Below are positions 8,597-16,413 of a stretch of DNA of 64,000 nucleotides, one piece after another. The position numbers were made by a program, and so were the translations under genes. The notes under the pieces are model-generated. The model had not been told where the DNA came from, made no database searches, and was given only the letters and a program-made list of their open reading frames with translations. Source of the DNA: Nonomuraea turcica (GTDB lineage: Bacteria > Actinomycetota > Actinomycetes > Streptosporangiales > Streptosporangiaceae); the NCBI RefSeq assembly GCF_030718205.1, contig NZ_JAUZQF010000012.1, positions 248,001-312,000 on the forward strand, read 5' to 3'. The first letter of the stretch is position 1. Each line of letters opens with the position of its first letter.

Positions 8597-9221
8597 GGCC
8601 CGCCTCTATCTCTGCACCGATGGCCGCCGCGACCGCGGCGACCTCGCGGAGTTCCTCGACTCGGTGCTGGCCGGCGGCGTGGACATCATCCAGCTGCGGG
8701 AGAAGGGCCTGGAGGCACGCGACGAACTCGCCCTCCTCGAAGTCTTCCGCGACGCCTGCGACCGGCACGGCAAACTGCTGGCCGTCAACGACCGGGCGGA
8801 CATCGCCTACGCCGCCCGGTCCGACGTGCTCCACCTGGGGCAGGACGATCTTCCCGTGACGGTCGCGCGAGAGATACTCGGCGACGACATCGTCATCGGA
8901 CGGTCCACCCACTCCGCCGCCGAGGCTTCCGCCGCGGCGGTGGAGGAGGGCGTCGACTACTTCTGCTGCGGGCCCATCTGGCCGACGCCGACCAAGCCCG
9001 GCCGCCCGGCTCCGGGGCCGCCGCTGCTGCGGCACGCGGCGTCGCTGGGGACGGCGCGGCCGTGGTTCGGGATCGGCGGCATCGACCTCGCCAACCTGGA
9101 CGAGGTCCTGTCGTTCGGGGTTCGCCGGGTGGTGGTGGTACGGGCGATCACCGACGCGGACGATCCGGGCGCGGCGGCGGCGGAATTCGCCAAGCGCCTG
9201 TCGGCGGCAGCCGCCACCTGA
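8574..9221 (+). CDS. thiE: Thiamine-phosphate synthase ThiE
   Basis: Joins the pyrimidine (HMP-PP) and thiazole phosphate halves of thiamine. The 215-residue TIM barrel shows LYLCTDGR, IIQLREKG, LLAVNDRADIAY, VLHLGQDDLPV, IGRSTHS and FCCGPIWPTPTKPG. I chose GTG 8574, which has GAGG 9 nt upstream and starts just before the conserved block; the frame runs further back only as a shadow of the preceding gene. It lies outside the riboswitch-controlled thi operon. The last codons and stop fall in a 34-bp tandem duplication (9194-9261). Confidence 0.94.
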   Translation: MPKPSLSEARLYLCTDGRRDRGDLAEFLDSVLAGGVDIIQLREKGLEARDELALLEVFRDACDRHGKLLAVNDRADIAYAARSDVLHLGQDDLPVTVAREILGDDIVIGRSTHSAAEASAAAVEEGVDYFCCGPIWPTPTKPGRPAPGPPLLRHAASLGTARPWFGIGGIDLANLDEVLSFGVRRVVVVRAITDADDPGAAAAEFAKRLSAAAAT

Positions 9222-9261
9222 CGGCTAGCGCCTATCGGCGGCACCCGCCGCCTGACGGCTG
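9194..9261. repeat. 34-bp tandem duplication across the thiE stop
   Basis: Unit 9194-9227 is repeated at 9228-9261 with 4 mismatches. The first copy encodes the last ThiE residues and its stop; the second copy carries the same stop again, so the protein end is preserved. Confidence 0.85.
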
Positions 9262-9321
9262 CGCACCGGCCCGTCGTGCGGCGGCTCAGCACGGTGGAGG
9301 AACGCCGCTGTCGGTGGCTCC

Positions 9322-9357
9322 GCGGTGTGCGGTTGCGGAGCGGTGTGCGGTTGCGGA
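9322..9357. repeat. 18-bp perfect tandem repeat
   Basis: GCGGTGTGCGGTTGCGGA occurs twice head to tail (9322-9339, 9340-9357) in the short gap between the convergent thiE and prenyl synthase genes. No function is apparent. Confidence 0.85.
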
Positions 9358-9360
9358 CGG

Positions 9361-10428
9361 TCAGGTTTTGCGGGAGGTGGCGGCGATGGCGAGCCCGGTC
9401 AGCGCTGCGCGGGCCTCGGCGGTGACCGGGGCCTGGTCGAGCGCGGCCAGAGCCTGGCCCAGGTAGTCGCCGATCAGGTCCTCGCACTCCTGCAGTGCCC
9501 CGGTGTCCTCGATGATCCGGCGCAGCGTGGCCACCCCGCCCGCATCCAGCCCCGGATCCCCGAGCAGGCGCCGGACCGTGGCCGCGTCGCCAGGGGAGGC
9601 GGCCGCCAGCGTGCGGGCCACGAGCATCGTCCGCTTGCCCTCACGCAAGTCGTCCCCCGCCGGCTTGCCGGTCTGCGCCGGGTCGCCGAACACCCCCAGG
9701 ATGTCGTCGCGCAGCTGGAACGCGATCCCCACCCGCGTGCCGTACCCGGTGCACAGGTCGTCCATCCACGGCTCGAGCTTCTGCGTGGCGAGCACCAGGC
9801 CGAGCCTGAGCGGCTGCTCCACCGAATACTTGCCGCTCTTGAACAGCGCCACGCGCAGGGCCGAGTCGAACGTGTTCTCCCCGTGCGCCTGCTCCAGCAG
9901 GTCCAGGTATTGCCCGCACATCAGCTCGGTGCGCATGTGGTCGTGCACGGGCTGGGCCGCCTCCAGCGACGCGCGCGGCAGGCCGCTGGTGCGCCACATC
10001 TCGCCCGACCAGAGCAGCAGCAGGTTGCCCAGCAGGATCGCCGCGCCCTCGCCGAACTGCTCCGCCGAGCCGTGCCAGCCGGCCTTCTCGTGCAGCGCCT
10101 GGAACCGGCGATGCGCGGCCGGCATGCCCCTGCGCAGGTCGCTCTTGTCCATCACGTCGTCGTGCACCAGCGCGCTGGCCTGCAGCAACTCCAGCGAGGC
10201 GGCCGCGGTGAAGATCTCGGGCACGTCCGTGCCGCCCGCGCCGCGCCAGCCCCAGTAGCAGAACGCGGGACGCAGCCGCTTGCCCCCGGCCAGCAGCTCG
10301 TCGGCGGCCGTGCGCAGCGGCTCCAGATCGGGATCGCCGGGAGCGGGCAGCTGCCGTTCGACGAACTCGCCCAGGGCGCGTTCCACGTGCGTGCGCAGGA
10401 TGGGCATGCGCGCGGCGTCAGTGGTCAT
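9361..10428 (-). CDS. Polyprenyl diphosphate synthase (IdsA-like, trans-isoprenyl)
   Basis: Condenses allylic diphosphates with IPP to give a C15-C25 prenyl diphosphate. The 355-residue all-helical protein carries both Asp-rich Mg-binding motifs: DDVMD at 90-94 and DDILGVFGD starting at 241. LAGGKRLRPAFCYWGW is the usual N-terminal block. Alanine and leucine precede the first motif (QASALVHDD), which together set chain length; I cannot say whether the product is FPP or GGPP. The gene corresponds in position to M. tuberculosis idsA2 beside metF and pknL. It is divergent from metF. Confidence 0.93.
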   Translation of the reverse strand: MTTDAARMPILRTHVERALGEFVERQLPAPGDPDLEPLRTAADELLAGGKRLRPAFCYWGWRGAGGTDVPEIFTAAASLELLQASALVHDDVMDKSDLRRGMPAAHRRFQALHEKAGWHGSAEQFGEGAAILLGNLLLLWSGEMWRTSGLPRASLEAAQPVHDHMRTELMCGQYLDLLEQAHGENTFDSALRVALFKSGKYSVEQPLRLGLVLATQKLEPWMDDLCTGYGTRVGIAFQLRDDILGVFGDPAQTGKPAGDDLREGKRTMLVARTLAAASPGDAATVRRLLGDPGLDAGGVATLRRIIEDTGALQECEDLIGDYLGQALAALDQAPVTAEARAALTGLAIAATSRKT

Positions 10429-10514
10429 GCCTTGAGACTAATGGCCGGGCGTACGCGCGCCGATCCCGGATCAGGTTCAGCGCTCGGCGATCGGTGCTTC
10501 CGGGCGGCTACCTG

Positions 10515-10520
10515 TAACCT
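10515..10520 (+). promoter_or_regulatory. Candidate -10 (TAACCT) of metF, leaderless
   Basis: TAACCT ends 6 nt before ATG 10527 with no ribosome site between; consistent with a leaderless metF mRNA. Confidence 0.4.
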
Positions 10521-10526
10521 TGGGCC

Positions 10527-11447
10527 ATGGCGCTTGGTCGACCCTCTATCCGGCCCGATCGTGTCCCCACCGTCCGCGACATGCTCGCTTCCGGTGGCCG
10601 CACGTTCTCCTTCGAGTTCTTCCCTCCGAAGACCGACGAGGGCGAGCGGCAGTTGTGGCGGGCGATCAGGGAGCTGGAGTCGCTGCGGCCGACGTTCGTG
10701 TCGGTGACCTACGGCGCCGGCGGCTCCACCCGCGACCGCACGGTCGACATCGTCGAGCGGATCGCCCACGGCACCACGCTCACGCCCGTGGCGCACTTCA
10801 CCGCGGTCAACCACTCGATCCGCGAGCTGCGCCACCTGGTCGGGCGCTTCGCCGACGCCGGCGTGCGCAACATCCTGGCGGTCCGCGGCGACCCCCCTGG
10901 CGACCCCACCGCCGAGTGGGTGCGGCACCCGGAGGGCGTGCTCTACGCCGAGGAGCTGGTGCGGCTGATCAGGCAGGCGGGCGATTTCTGCGTCGGCGTG
11001 GCGGCCTTCCCCTACAAGCACCCGCGTTCGCCGTCCATTGAGGCCGACACCGAATACTTCGTGCGCAAGTGCCGCGCCGGGGCCGACTACGCGATCACGC
11101 AGATGTTCTTCCAGGCGGAGGACTACCTGCGGCTGCGGGACCGGGTGGTGGCCAAGGGCTGCGACACGCCGATCATCCCGTGCATCATGCCGGTGACGCA
11201 GATGAGCACGATCGCGCGCTCCGAGCAGCTGTCCGGGGCGCCGTTCCCGCCGGACGTGGCGGCGCGCTTCGAGAAGGTCGCGGACGATCCGGCGGCGGTG
11301 CGGCGGCTGGGCATCGATCACGGTGCCGAGCTGTGCCAGCGGCTGCTGGACGAGGGCGCGCCGGGGATTCACTTCATCACGTTCAACCGCTCCAGCGCCA
11401 CGCGCGAAGTCTTCCAGCGCATCGCGCCGATCTCCCTGTCCGCTTGA
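10527..11447 (+). CDS. metF: Methylenetetrahydrofolate reductase
   Basis: Reduces 5,10-methylene-THF to 5-methyl-THF, the methyl donor for methionine synthesis. The 306-residue TIM barrel has the MetF signatures FSFEFFPPKTDEG, FVSVTYGAGGSTRDRT, HFTAVNHS, NILAVRGDPPGD, AAFPYKHP and DYAITQMFFQ, including the catalytic Glu in SFEFFPPK. It ends with GIHFITFNRS. A canonical single-domain bacterial MetF in length. Downstream the DNA is non-coding for about 340 bp with a strong hairpin. Confidence 0.95.
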   Translation: MALGRPSIRPDRVPTVRDMLASGGRTFSFEFFPPKTDEGERQLWRAIRELESLRPTFVSVTYGAGGSTRDRTVDIVERIAHGTTLTPVAHFTAVNHSIRELRHLVGRFADAGVRNILAVRGDPPGDPTAEWVRHPEGVLYAEELVRLIRQAGDFCVGVAAFPYKHPRSPSIEADTEYFVRKCRAGADYAITQMFFQAEDYLRLRDRVVAKGCDTPIIPCIMPVTQMSTIARSEQLSGAPFPPDVAARFEKVADDPAAVRRLGIDHGAELCQRLLDEGAPGIHFITFNRSSATREVFQRIAPISLSA

Positions 11448-11784
11448 TCCAACCCGTTCCTTGTTACGGTCGCCCAGCGTCACCCACCCGCCGACCAGGG
11501 CTGGGGGCCTCCAGGGAGACGCTGTCTGACCCCGCACGGGGCCGGCCGCCGATACGGCGTGATGTGGCCCTTGAAAGGGGTTCGACCAGTCGTCCGTTGC
11601 CCGCACGCGCTGCCGGGTGCCTTGAAAGTGGTGAGCCCGTCACCCGCCCGCAGGGGAACCGGGCGGGTGACGGGCGTGGGGCGATGGTCGACGAAATGTA
11701 AATGCCCCGTCACTTTCTGTCATGGATCGTGCCCTTGGGCATGCCGTGGTAAACCCATGAGTCACGGCTTCATCAGGGGCACCG
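11448..11784. other. Intergenic region, metF to acetyltransferase
   Basis: About 340 bp between convergent genes. It holds CAGCGTC/GACGCTG arms near 11475-11523 and a 16-bp perfect hairpin at 11635-11675. Short frames here lack homology features or codon bias. A T-loop-like GGTTCGACC near 11579 is not part of a tRNA. Confidence 0.6.
11635..11675. terminator. 16-bp perfect hairpin, probable bidirectional terminator
   Basis: GCCCGTCACCCGCCCG (11635-11650) pairs perfectly with CGGGCGGGTGACGGGC (11660-11675) around a 9-nt loop. No U tract follows, which is usual for high-GC actinobacteria. It lies between convergent metF and the GNAT gene, so it may stop transcription from both sides. Confidence 0.65.
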
Positions 11785-12366
11785 TCAGGAGAGGGGCAGA
11801 GGGCGGCCGGCGATCGCGTACTCCTCGTAGCCGCCCGGGAAGACGAATCTCGTCAGCAGGTCCGTGAAGCCGAGGCTGGCGTAGAGGTGGCGGGCGGCGG
11901 TGGGCTGGTCGTGGGTGGACAGGACGGCCGTGCGCTCGTGGCGGCCCGCGCACAGCGTCCTGATCATGGCCCGGCCGATGCCTTTGCCCTGGTAGTCCGG
12001 GTGGACATGGATTTCGGCCAGCTCGAACGCGTGCCCCAGCCAGGCGTTGGCCACCTCCCTGCCCGCCTGTTCCGTGAGCGCTCTGAGCACCACGTCGTGC
12101 CACCACTGCCCGGGTGCGCCGCGGAAGCCGTACGCGAAGCCGAGGATCCGGGTTTCGGGCACATCCCCCGAAGGGGATGAATCACGCAATTCGGCGAAAT
12201 AACACTGAAAATCGGGATATGTCGCATGATTTCGCATGATGGTCTTGCGGCCGGTGATCTGGTCCTGCGGCGGGTTCATCGCGGCCGTGTAAATGCCGAT
12301 CACCGTCTCCAGCCGCTCGGTGAATCCGGCCGGGCCCGCCCCGCGAAACTCGATCACCTGTCGCAC
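11785..12366 (-). CDS. GNAT-family N-acetyltransferase
   Basis: 193 residues. The acetyl-CoA-binding core is ELAEIHVHPDYQGKGIGRAM, which contains the Q/RxxGxG/A motif, followed by AVLSTHDQPTAARHLYASLGF, the typical C-terminal half of the fold. The substrate cannot be read from sequence. It starts at GTG 12366, just after the TAG of the YbaK-like gene, so the two form an operon. Confidence 0.88.
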   Translation of the reverse strand: MRQVIEFRGAGPAGFTERLETVIGIYTAAMNPPQDQITGRKTIMRNHATYPDFQCYFAELRDSSPSGDVPETRILGFAYGFRGAPGQWWHDVVLRALTEQAGREVANAWLGHAFELAEIHVHPDYQGKGIGRAMIRTLCAGRHERTAVLSTHDQPTAARHLYASLGFTDLLTRFVFPGGYEEYAIAGRPLPLS

Positions 12367-12367
12367 A

Positions 12368-12844
12368 CTACTCGACGTCCACCGGAGTGCCCCCGGTGAT
12401 GCGGACCAGCTCGTCGAAGGTGGTCGGGAACACCGTCAGCGGGTGCCCCCCGGCCGCCCACACCACCTCGTGCTTGCTCAGCCAGTTGTCCACCAGGGTC
12501 CGCACCGGCGCCGGGTGCCCGACCGGGGCGACGCCGCCGATGGGCTGGCCGGTGGCGGCGCGGACGAACTCAGGGGTCGCGCGGCGTACGCGCTGGACCC
12601 CTGCCGTGCGGGCGATGAGCTCCACGTTCACGCGGTGCGCCCCGCTGGTCAGCACAAGCAGTGGCGCGCCGTCGGCGTCGAAGATCAGGCTGTTGGCGAT
12701 CGCCCCGACCTCGCACCCCACCTGGGCGGCGGCCGTGGCCGCCGTCGGCGCCTTCTCGGGCAGGACGATGATCTCGCCGCCCGCCCCCAGCTCACGCAAG
12801 GCGGACTGCACGACCACGGCATTCGCCGGCAACTTCTCAGGCAT
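12368..12844 (-). CDS. YbaK/EbsC-family aminoacyl-tRNA deacylase-like protein
   Basis: 158 residues with the YbaK fold that removes mischarged amino acids from tRNA (Cys-tRNA(Pro) in YbaK itself). Recognisable blocks are VGCEVGAIANSLIF, LLVLTSGAHRVN, ATGQPIGGVAPVGHP and EVVWAAGGHPLTVFPTTFDELVRITGG. It lies immediately upstream of the GNAT gene in the same operon, divergent from the L,D-transpeptidase. The exact tRNA substrate is not predictable. Confidence 0.9.
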   Translation of the reverse strand: MPEKLPANAVVVQSALRELGAGGEIIVLPEKAPTAATAAAQVGCEVGAIANSLIFDADGAPLLVLTSGAHRVNVELIARTAGVQRVRRATPEFVRAATGQPIGGVAPVGHPAPVRTLVDNWLSKHEVVWAAGGHPLTVFPTTFDELVRITGGTPVDVE

Positions 12845-12942
12845 GGAGACACTCTAAACAGAATGAGCGCTTGATTACCTGTTCGTGGTGATTGGTGTAG
12901 GGTCCATTGATCTCTTCTTGACTGACGCGAGAGGTGGTACGC

Positions 12943-13785
12943 GTGGGGGCTCGACGGCTGCCCGGGATGGCTGCGCTGCTGACGGCTGGAGCCGTCGTAC
13001 TCTCGGGTTGCGGGACGCAGACGACGCCCCAGACGGTCGCGTCGCGCCCGCTCGCGTCGTCCGCCGTCACGCCTGCGGTCCCTGTCGCGGCCGGCGCTCA
13101 GTCCGTCCCCGCCGCCGCCCCGGCCACCTCCGCGGTCACCGCGCCGCGCAAGACGCTCAAGCTGGGAGCCAAGGGCAAAGACGTCACCTGGCTGCAGAAC
13201 CGCCTGGTCGAGCTGGGCTACCGGCCGGGCAAGGCCGACGGCCGGTACGGTGGCACGACGCTGGCGGCCGTGTGGGCGTTCCAGAAGGTCAACGGCATCA
13301 AGCCGACCAGCACGATCGCCAAGCGGACGTGGGAGGCGCTGGAGACCCCGAAGGCCCCCAAGGTGCTGGTGAAGAACGGCGAGCCGACCCGCGCCGAGGT
13401 CAACCTCACCAAGCAGATCATGGTCCTGTACATCGGCGGCGAGGCCAAGCTGATCACCCACATCTCGTCGGGCAGCGGCGTCCCGTACTGCGAGAGCGCC
13501 ACGTGGCAGGGCAGGAAGCAGCGTTTCTGCGGCTCCGCGACGACCCCGACCGGCAACTACAGGACGACGTGGCGCAAGAGCGGCTGGCACAGGTCGTACC
13601 TGGGCCAGCTCTACAACCCGATCTTCTTCAACGGCGGGATCGCCTTCCACGGCGCGCTGTCGGTGCCGCTCTACCCGGCCTCGCACGGGTGCGTGCGCAT
13701 GCCGATGAACGTGGCCGGGGTGGTGCCAGGGATGCTCGGCAAGGGCGTGCCCGTCCACGTGCGGGGCTCATTCAAGCGCCCGTGA
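12943..13785 (+). CDS. L,D-transpeptidase lipoprotein with peptidoglycan-binding domain
   Basis: Cell-wall enzyme predicted to form 3-3 cross-links or attach proteins to peptidoglycan. It starts with a lipoprotein signal (Arg-rich n-region, lipobox LSGC, Cys23 the lipidated residue). After an Ala/Pro/Val linker comes a PG_binding_1 domain (LKLGAKGKDVTWLQNRLVEL, with ADGRYGGTT) and then the YkuD catalytic domain with AFHGALSVPLYP and SHGCVRM, supplying the catalytic His and Cys. I chose GTG 12943 because GAGAGG sits 8 nt upstream; GTG 12934 overlaps that site. About 280 aa. Confidence 0.93.
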   Translation: MGARRLPGMAALLTAGAVVLSGCGTQTTPQTVASRPLASSAVTPAVPVAAGAQSVPAAAPATSAVTAPRKTLKLGAKGKDVTWLQNRLVELGYRPGKADGRYGGTTLAAVWAFQKVNGIKPTSTIAKRTWEALETPKAPKVLVKNGEPTRAEVNLTKQIMVLYIGGEAKLITHISSGSGVPYCESATWQGRKQRFCGSATTPTGNYRTTWRKSGWHRSYLGQLYNPIFFNGGIAFHGALSVPLYPASHGCVRMPMNVAGVVPGMLGKGVPVHVRGSFKRP

Positions 13786-13810
13786 CCTAACCCGCTGACG
13801 GCCGGTGGCT

Positions 13811-14212
13811 TCACAGGTCGTCGGGGTGGGCGGTGTCCCAGCGGCCGCGGGCCTCGGTGATGGCGTCCTTGTGATCCCTGGACCAGTCGGCCAGCCGCTC
13901 GACCGCCTCGGCCAGGCTCCGGCCCATCGGCGTCAGCCGGTATTCGACCTGCGGCGGGATCGTCGGGTACGCCGTGCGCTCGACCAGCCCGTCCCGGCAC
14001 AACCGCCGCGTCGTCAACGTCAGCATCCGCTGGGAGATGCCGGGGATCGCCCGCTGCAGCTCCCTGAACCGCCGCACCCCCTTGGCCAGCTCCACCATCA
14101 CCAGCACCGTCCACTTGTCGCCGATCCGGTCGAGCACGTCGCGGATGCCGCAGTCGTCGTCCCCGCACGGCCCGCTGACCTGGAGGGTTACGTCCGTGTG
14201 CGCGACTGACAT
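13811..14212 (-). CDS. HxlR-family transcriptional regulator
   Basis: 133 residues with the winged-helix HxlR (DUF24) fold. The N-terminal CGDDDCGIRDVLDRIGDKW contains two cysteines that could sense redox or electrophile stress, as in HypR/QorR-type members. FRELQRAIPGISQRMLT and LVERTAYPTIPPQVEYRLTPMG are family signatures. It is divergent from the NmrA-like quinone-oxidoreductase gene at 14284, the same arrangement as ytfH/ytfG and qorR/qor2, so it probably represses that gene and itself. Confidence 0.92.
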   Translation of the reverse strand: MSVAHTDVTLQVSGPCGDDDCGIRDVLDRIGDKWTVLVMVELAKGVRRFRELQRAIPGISQRMLTLTTRRLCRDGLVERTAYPTIPPQVEYRLTPMGRSLAEAVERLADWSRDHKDAITEARGRWDTAHPDDL

Positions 14213-14227
14213 GAGAGTGCCTCCTTA

Positions 14228-14247
14228 CGGCGGGCGCCCGAGCCCGC
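14228..14247. promoter_or_regulatory. Inverted repeat in the hxlR/SDR intergenic region
   Basis: GGCGGGC (14228-14234) and GCCCGCC (14241-14247) form a 7-bp inverted repeat in the 71-bp space between divergent genes; a possible HxlR operator or 5' hairpin. Confidence 0.3.
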
Positions 14248-14283
14248 CCATGCTGGTGCCGGAAACACACACTAGGGGGTTCG

Positions 14284-15216
14284 ATGATTCTCGTAACGGG
14301 CGTGTCCGGGGCTTTGGGCGGTTCGATTCTCGAAGGGCTGCGGGCCGACGGGCTTGCGGTGGCCGGGGCGAGCAGCTCCGGCGACGGCGCCGGGGTGCGG
14401 CACGCCGACTTCGACCGGCCGCAGACGCTGGAGGCCGCGCTGGCCGGCGTGGACGTGCTGGTGTTCGTGTCGGCTGGGTACGCCGAGGACGACGTCGTCC
14501 TGGCCCGCCACGGCGCTGTGGTGCGGGCGGCCGCCGCCGCGGGCGTCAAGCACGTGATCTACACCAGCCTGGCCGGATCCGGTGATCTGCTCACCATCGC
14601 GCTCGCGCACCGGTGGACGGAGGGGCGGCTGGCCGAGGCCCCGTTCGACGTGACCGTCCTGCGGAACGGCCTGTACGCCGAGCTGGCAGCCGGGATGGCG
14701 CTGACCGGCGCCGCGTCCGCGGCGGAGACCGGGGTGTTCGCGGCGCCGTTCGGCGACGGGCGGCTGCCGGTTGTGGCGCGCGAGGACCTGGCCGCCGTTG
14801 CCGTGCGCGTGGCCGCCGAGACCTGGGCCGACCTGGCGGCGGGCGCGCGGGGACGGCACGCGGGCAGGACGTATGAGCTGGAAGGGGTGAGCGCGGTCGG
14901 CGGACATGATCTCGCCGAGGTGCTGAGTGAGGCGCTCGGCCGGCCCGTCGAGTATCGGACCGTGCCCCTGGGCGAGGTGCGGCCGCTGCTGGCCGGGCTG
15001 GAGGCGTATCAGGCGGGGCACACGATCTCGATGTTCTCCACCATCAACGCCGGCCTGCTGGAGGCTCGGCACAGCGACCTGCCTGCGTTTCTGGAGCCTC
15101 GGCCGGCGCTGGACGTGATCGCGGCGACGGTGAAATCGTCGCTCCGGCCGCGCGCCTGCCCTCCCGGGCCGCCAGCACCAGCCCGGCCGCCTGTGCCACC
15201 CCGGCAGCCGCGATGA
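14284..15216 (+). CDS. NmrA/QOR2-like NAD(P)-binding oxidoreductase
   Basis: 310 residues. The Rossmann motif VTGVSGALGGSI and the block VKHVIYTSLAGSG, then TEGRLAEAPFDVTVLRNGLY, fit atypical short-chain dehydrogenases such as E. coli QorB/YtfG (NAD(P)H:quinone reductase). An upstream divergent HxlR regulator supports a role in quinone or aldehyde stress. The conserved protein seems to end near LDVIAATVKSSL; the last 25 or so residues are Pro/Arg-rich read-through into the convergent gene, which it overlaps by 173 bp. ATG 14284 has GGGGG just upstream. Confidence 0.88.
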   Translation: MILVTGVSGALGGSILEGLRADGLAVAGASSSGDGAGVRHADFDRPQTLEAALAGVDVLVFVSAGYAEDDVVLARHGAVVRAAAAAGVKHVIYTSLAGSGDLLTIALAHRWTEGRLAEAPFDVTVLRNGLYAELAAGMALTGAASAAETGVFAAPFGDGRLPVVAREDLAAVAVRVAAETWADLAAGARGRHAGRTYELEGVSAVGGHDLAEVLSEALGRPVEYRTVPLGEVRPLLAGLEAYQAGHTISMFSTINAGLLEARHSDLPAFLEPRPALDVIAATVKSSLRPRACPPGPPAPARPPVPPRQPR

Positions 15217-15637
15217 GGAACGCCGTGGCGGGCTGCCAGGACGGCACGCCCGCCGCGAAATCGGCCGCGTGGTAGAGACCGGCGAGGAGCCGTACGGGAT
15301 TGAGGAACGCCACCGCGAACCCCAGCACGTACGGCACGATGAACAAGCCCGACAACACGAGCAGCAGCGCCCGTCCTCGCCGGGGCCGCCGCAGGAGCAC
15401 CCCGATGACCGCGTAGGCGACCGCGACCACGCCTACTAGGAGGGCGGTCCACCAGACCACCCGCCAGGCTTCCACGCCGAGCGACGTCAGCCCATCGGCG
15501 CCGACCCGGCCGCCCTCCCACTCCGGCCCGTTGACCTGGACCTTCGCGGCCGTGCGGAGGGCGGCATGATTGACGGCCGCGTACGCCGCCGCCAGGACCG
15601 GACCCAGCGCCAGCAGGACGAGCCCGGTTCGCGCCAT
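15044..15637 (-). CDS. Conserved four-helix membrane protein of unknown function
   Basis: About 197 residues with roughly four hydrophobic helices: VLLALGPVLAAAYAAVN, VVWWTALLVGVVAVAYAVIG, ALLLVLSGLFIVPYVLGFAV and TAFLIAAAGVAQAAGLVLAA. I start it at ATG 15637, which has GGAGAGGAG upstream; the longer frame to 15724 begins in the TetR gene. The Pro/Arg-rich tail after the last helix is encoded by DNA that also codes for the end of the oxidoreductase gene on the other strand. I do not recognise the family. It is likely co-transcribed with the TetR gene upstream. Confidence 0.7.
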   Translation of the reverse strand: MARTGLVLLALGPVLAAAYAAVNHAALRTAAKVQVNGPEWEGGRVGADGLTSLGVEAWRVVWWTALLVGVVAVAYAVIGVLLRRPRRGRALLLVLSGLFIVPYVLGFAVAFLNPVRLLAGLYHAADFAAGVPSWQPATAFLIAAAGVAQAAGLVLAAREGRRAAGATISPSPRSRPAPAEAPETQAGRCAEPPAGRR

Positions 15638-15662
15638 GCGTGCTCCTCTCCGCTCCGGGGCT

Positions 15663-16316
15663 TCAGCTTGCCATCCCGTGCCGATCGGCGCGCACGCGGG
15701 AAGCCGCCCTCTCGTCCAGGGCACGCAGCCCGTCCAGCGCGAGCTCGGCCGCGCGGCGGGCGGTCCGCATGATCTGGTCGATCGAACGGTCGTTGCCCAG
15801 GTTCGCCATCACGGCCAGCTTCACCGCGCCGATCAGCGCGCCCACCGCAGCCGCCGCCTCGACGAGGTCCACCTCGCCAGGGAAGGCGTCGCGCAGCGCC
15901 TCGGCCAGCTTGAGCTGGCTGTCGAACAACAGCAGCAGCCCCCGGGCCTGCAACGCCGGCTCGGTCATGACCAGCCGCGTGCGCAGCTCCGCCTCCTCGA
16001 ACGTGAGCTCCCCGCTCTGCGCCGCCCAGACGAGGCTCTGGTCGATGAGCCGGAGCAGCAACGTGGTGGGCGCCTCCTCCGGCCTCCTGCTCGCCACCAG
16101 CGCCAGCATCAGCTCGAGCCGCTCAGCGCTGTCGTGGAAGATCAGATCCTCTTTGCCGGAGAAGTAGCTGAAGAACGTCCGCGTAGACACCTCGGCCTCC
16201 GTGGCGATCTCCGCGAGCGTGGTCTCGGCATAGCCCTTCTCCTCGAACAGCCGGAGCGCCGCATCGATCAGCGCCCGGCGCGTGCGCTGTTTCTTGCGCT
16301 CCCGCAGTCCTGCCAT
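15663..16316 (-). CDS. TetR-family transcriptional regulator
   Basis: 217 residues. The N-terminal TetR HTH is clear: RALIDAALRLFEEKGYAETT, then LAEIATEAEVSTRTFFSYFSGKEDLIF. The ligand domain has no assignable effector. It is divergent from the P450-ferredoxin operon with a 97-bp AT-richer intergenic space, so it probably represses that operon. I could not identify a convincing palindromic operator by eye. Confidence 0.93.
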   Translation of the reverse strand: MAGLRERKKQRTRRALIDAALRLFEEKGYAETTLAEIATEAEVSTRTFFSYFSGKEDLIFHDSAERLELMLALVASRRPEEAPTTLLLRLIDQSLVWAAQSGELTFEEAELRTRLVMTEPALQARGLLLLFDSQLKLAEALRDAFPGEVDLVEAAAAVGALIGAVKLAVMANLGNDRSIDQIMRTARRAAELALDGLRALDERAASRVRADRHGMAS

Positions 16317-16413
16317 GGGCGAACTTTACTGCATGACGTTATCTTCTTCATCCATTGAAAATTTGCACTGATTGAGGTTTTCTTGAGAGACGAAGCTGGA
16401 AAGGAGCTACGGC

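Noticed and set aside
11570..11590. T-loop-like GGTTCGACC suggesting a tRNA
   Set aside because: No matching acceptor, D or anticodon arms around it.
11559..11867. Small plus-strand frame after metF
   Set aside because: Covers the perfect hairpin, overlaps the acetyltransferase and lacks a ribosome site.
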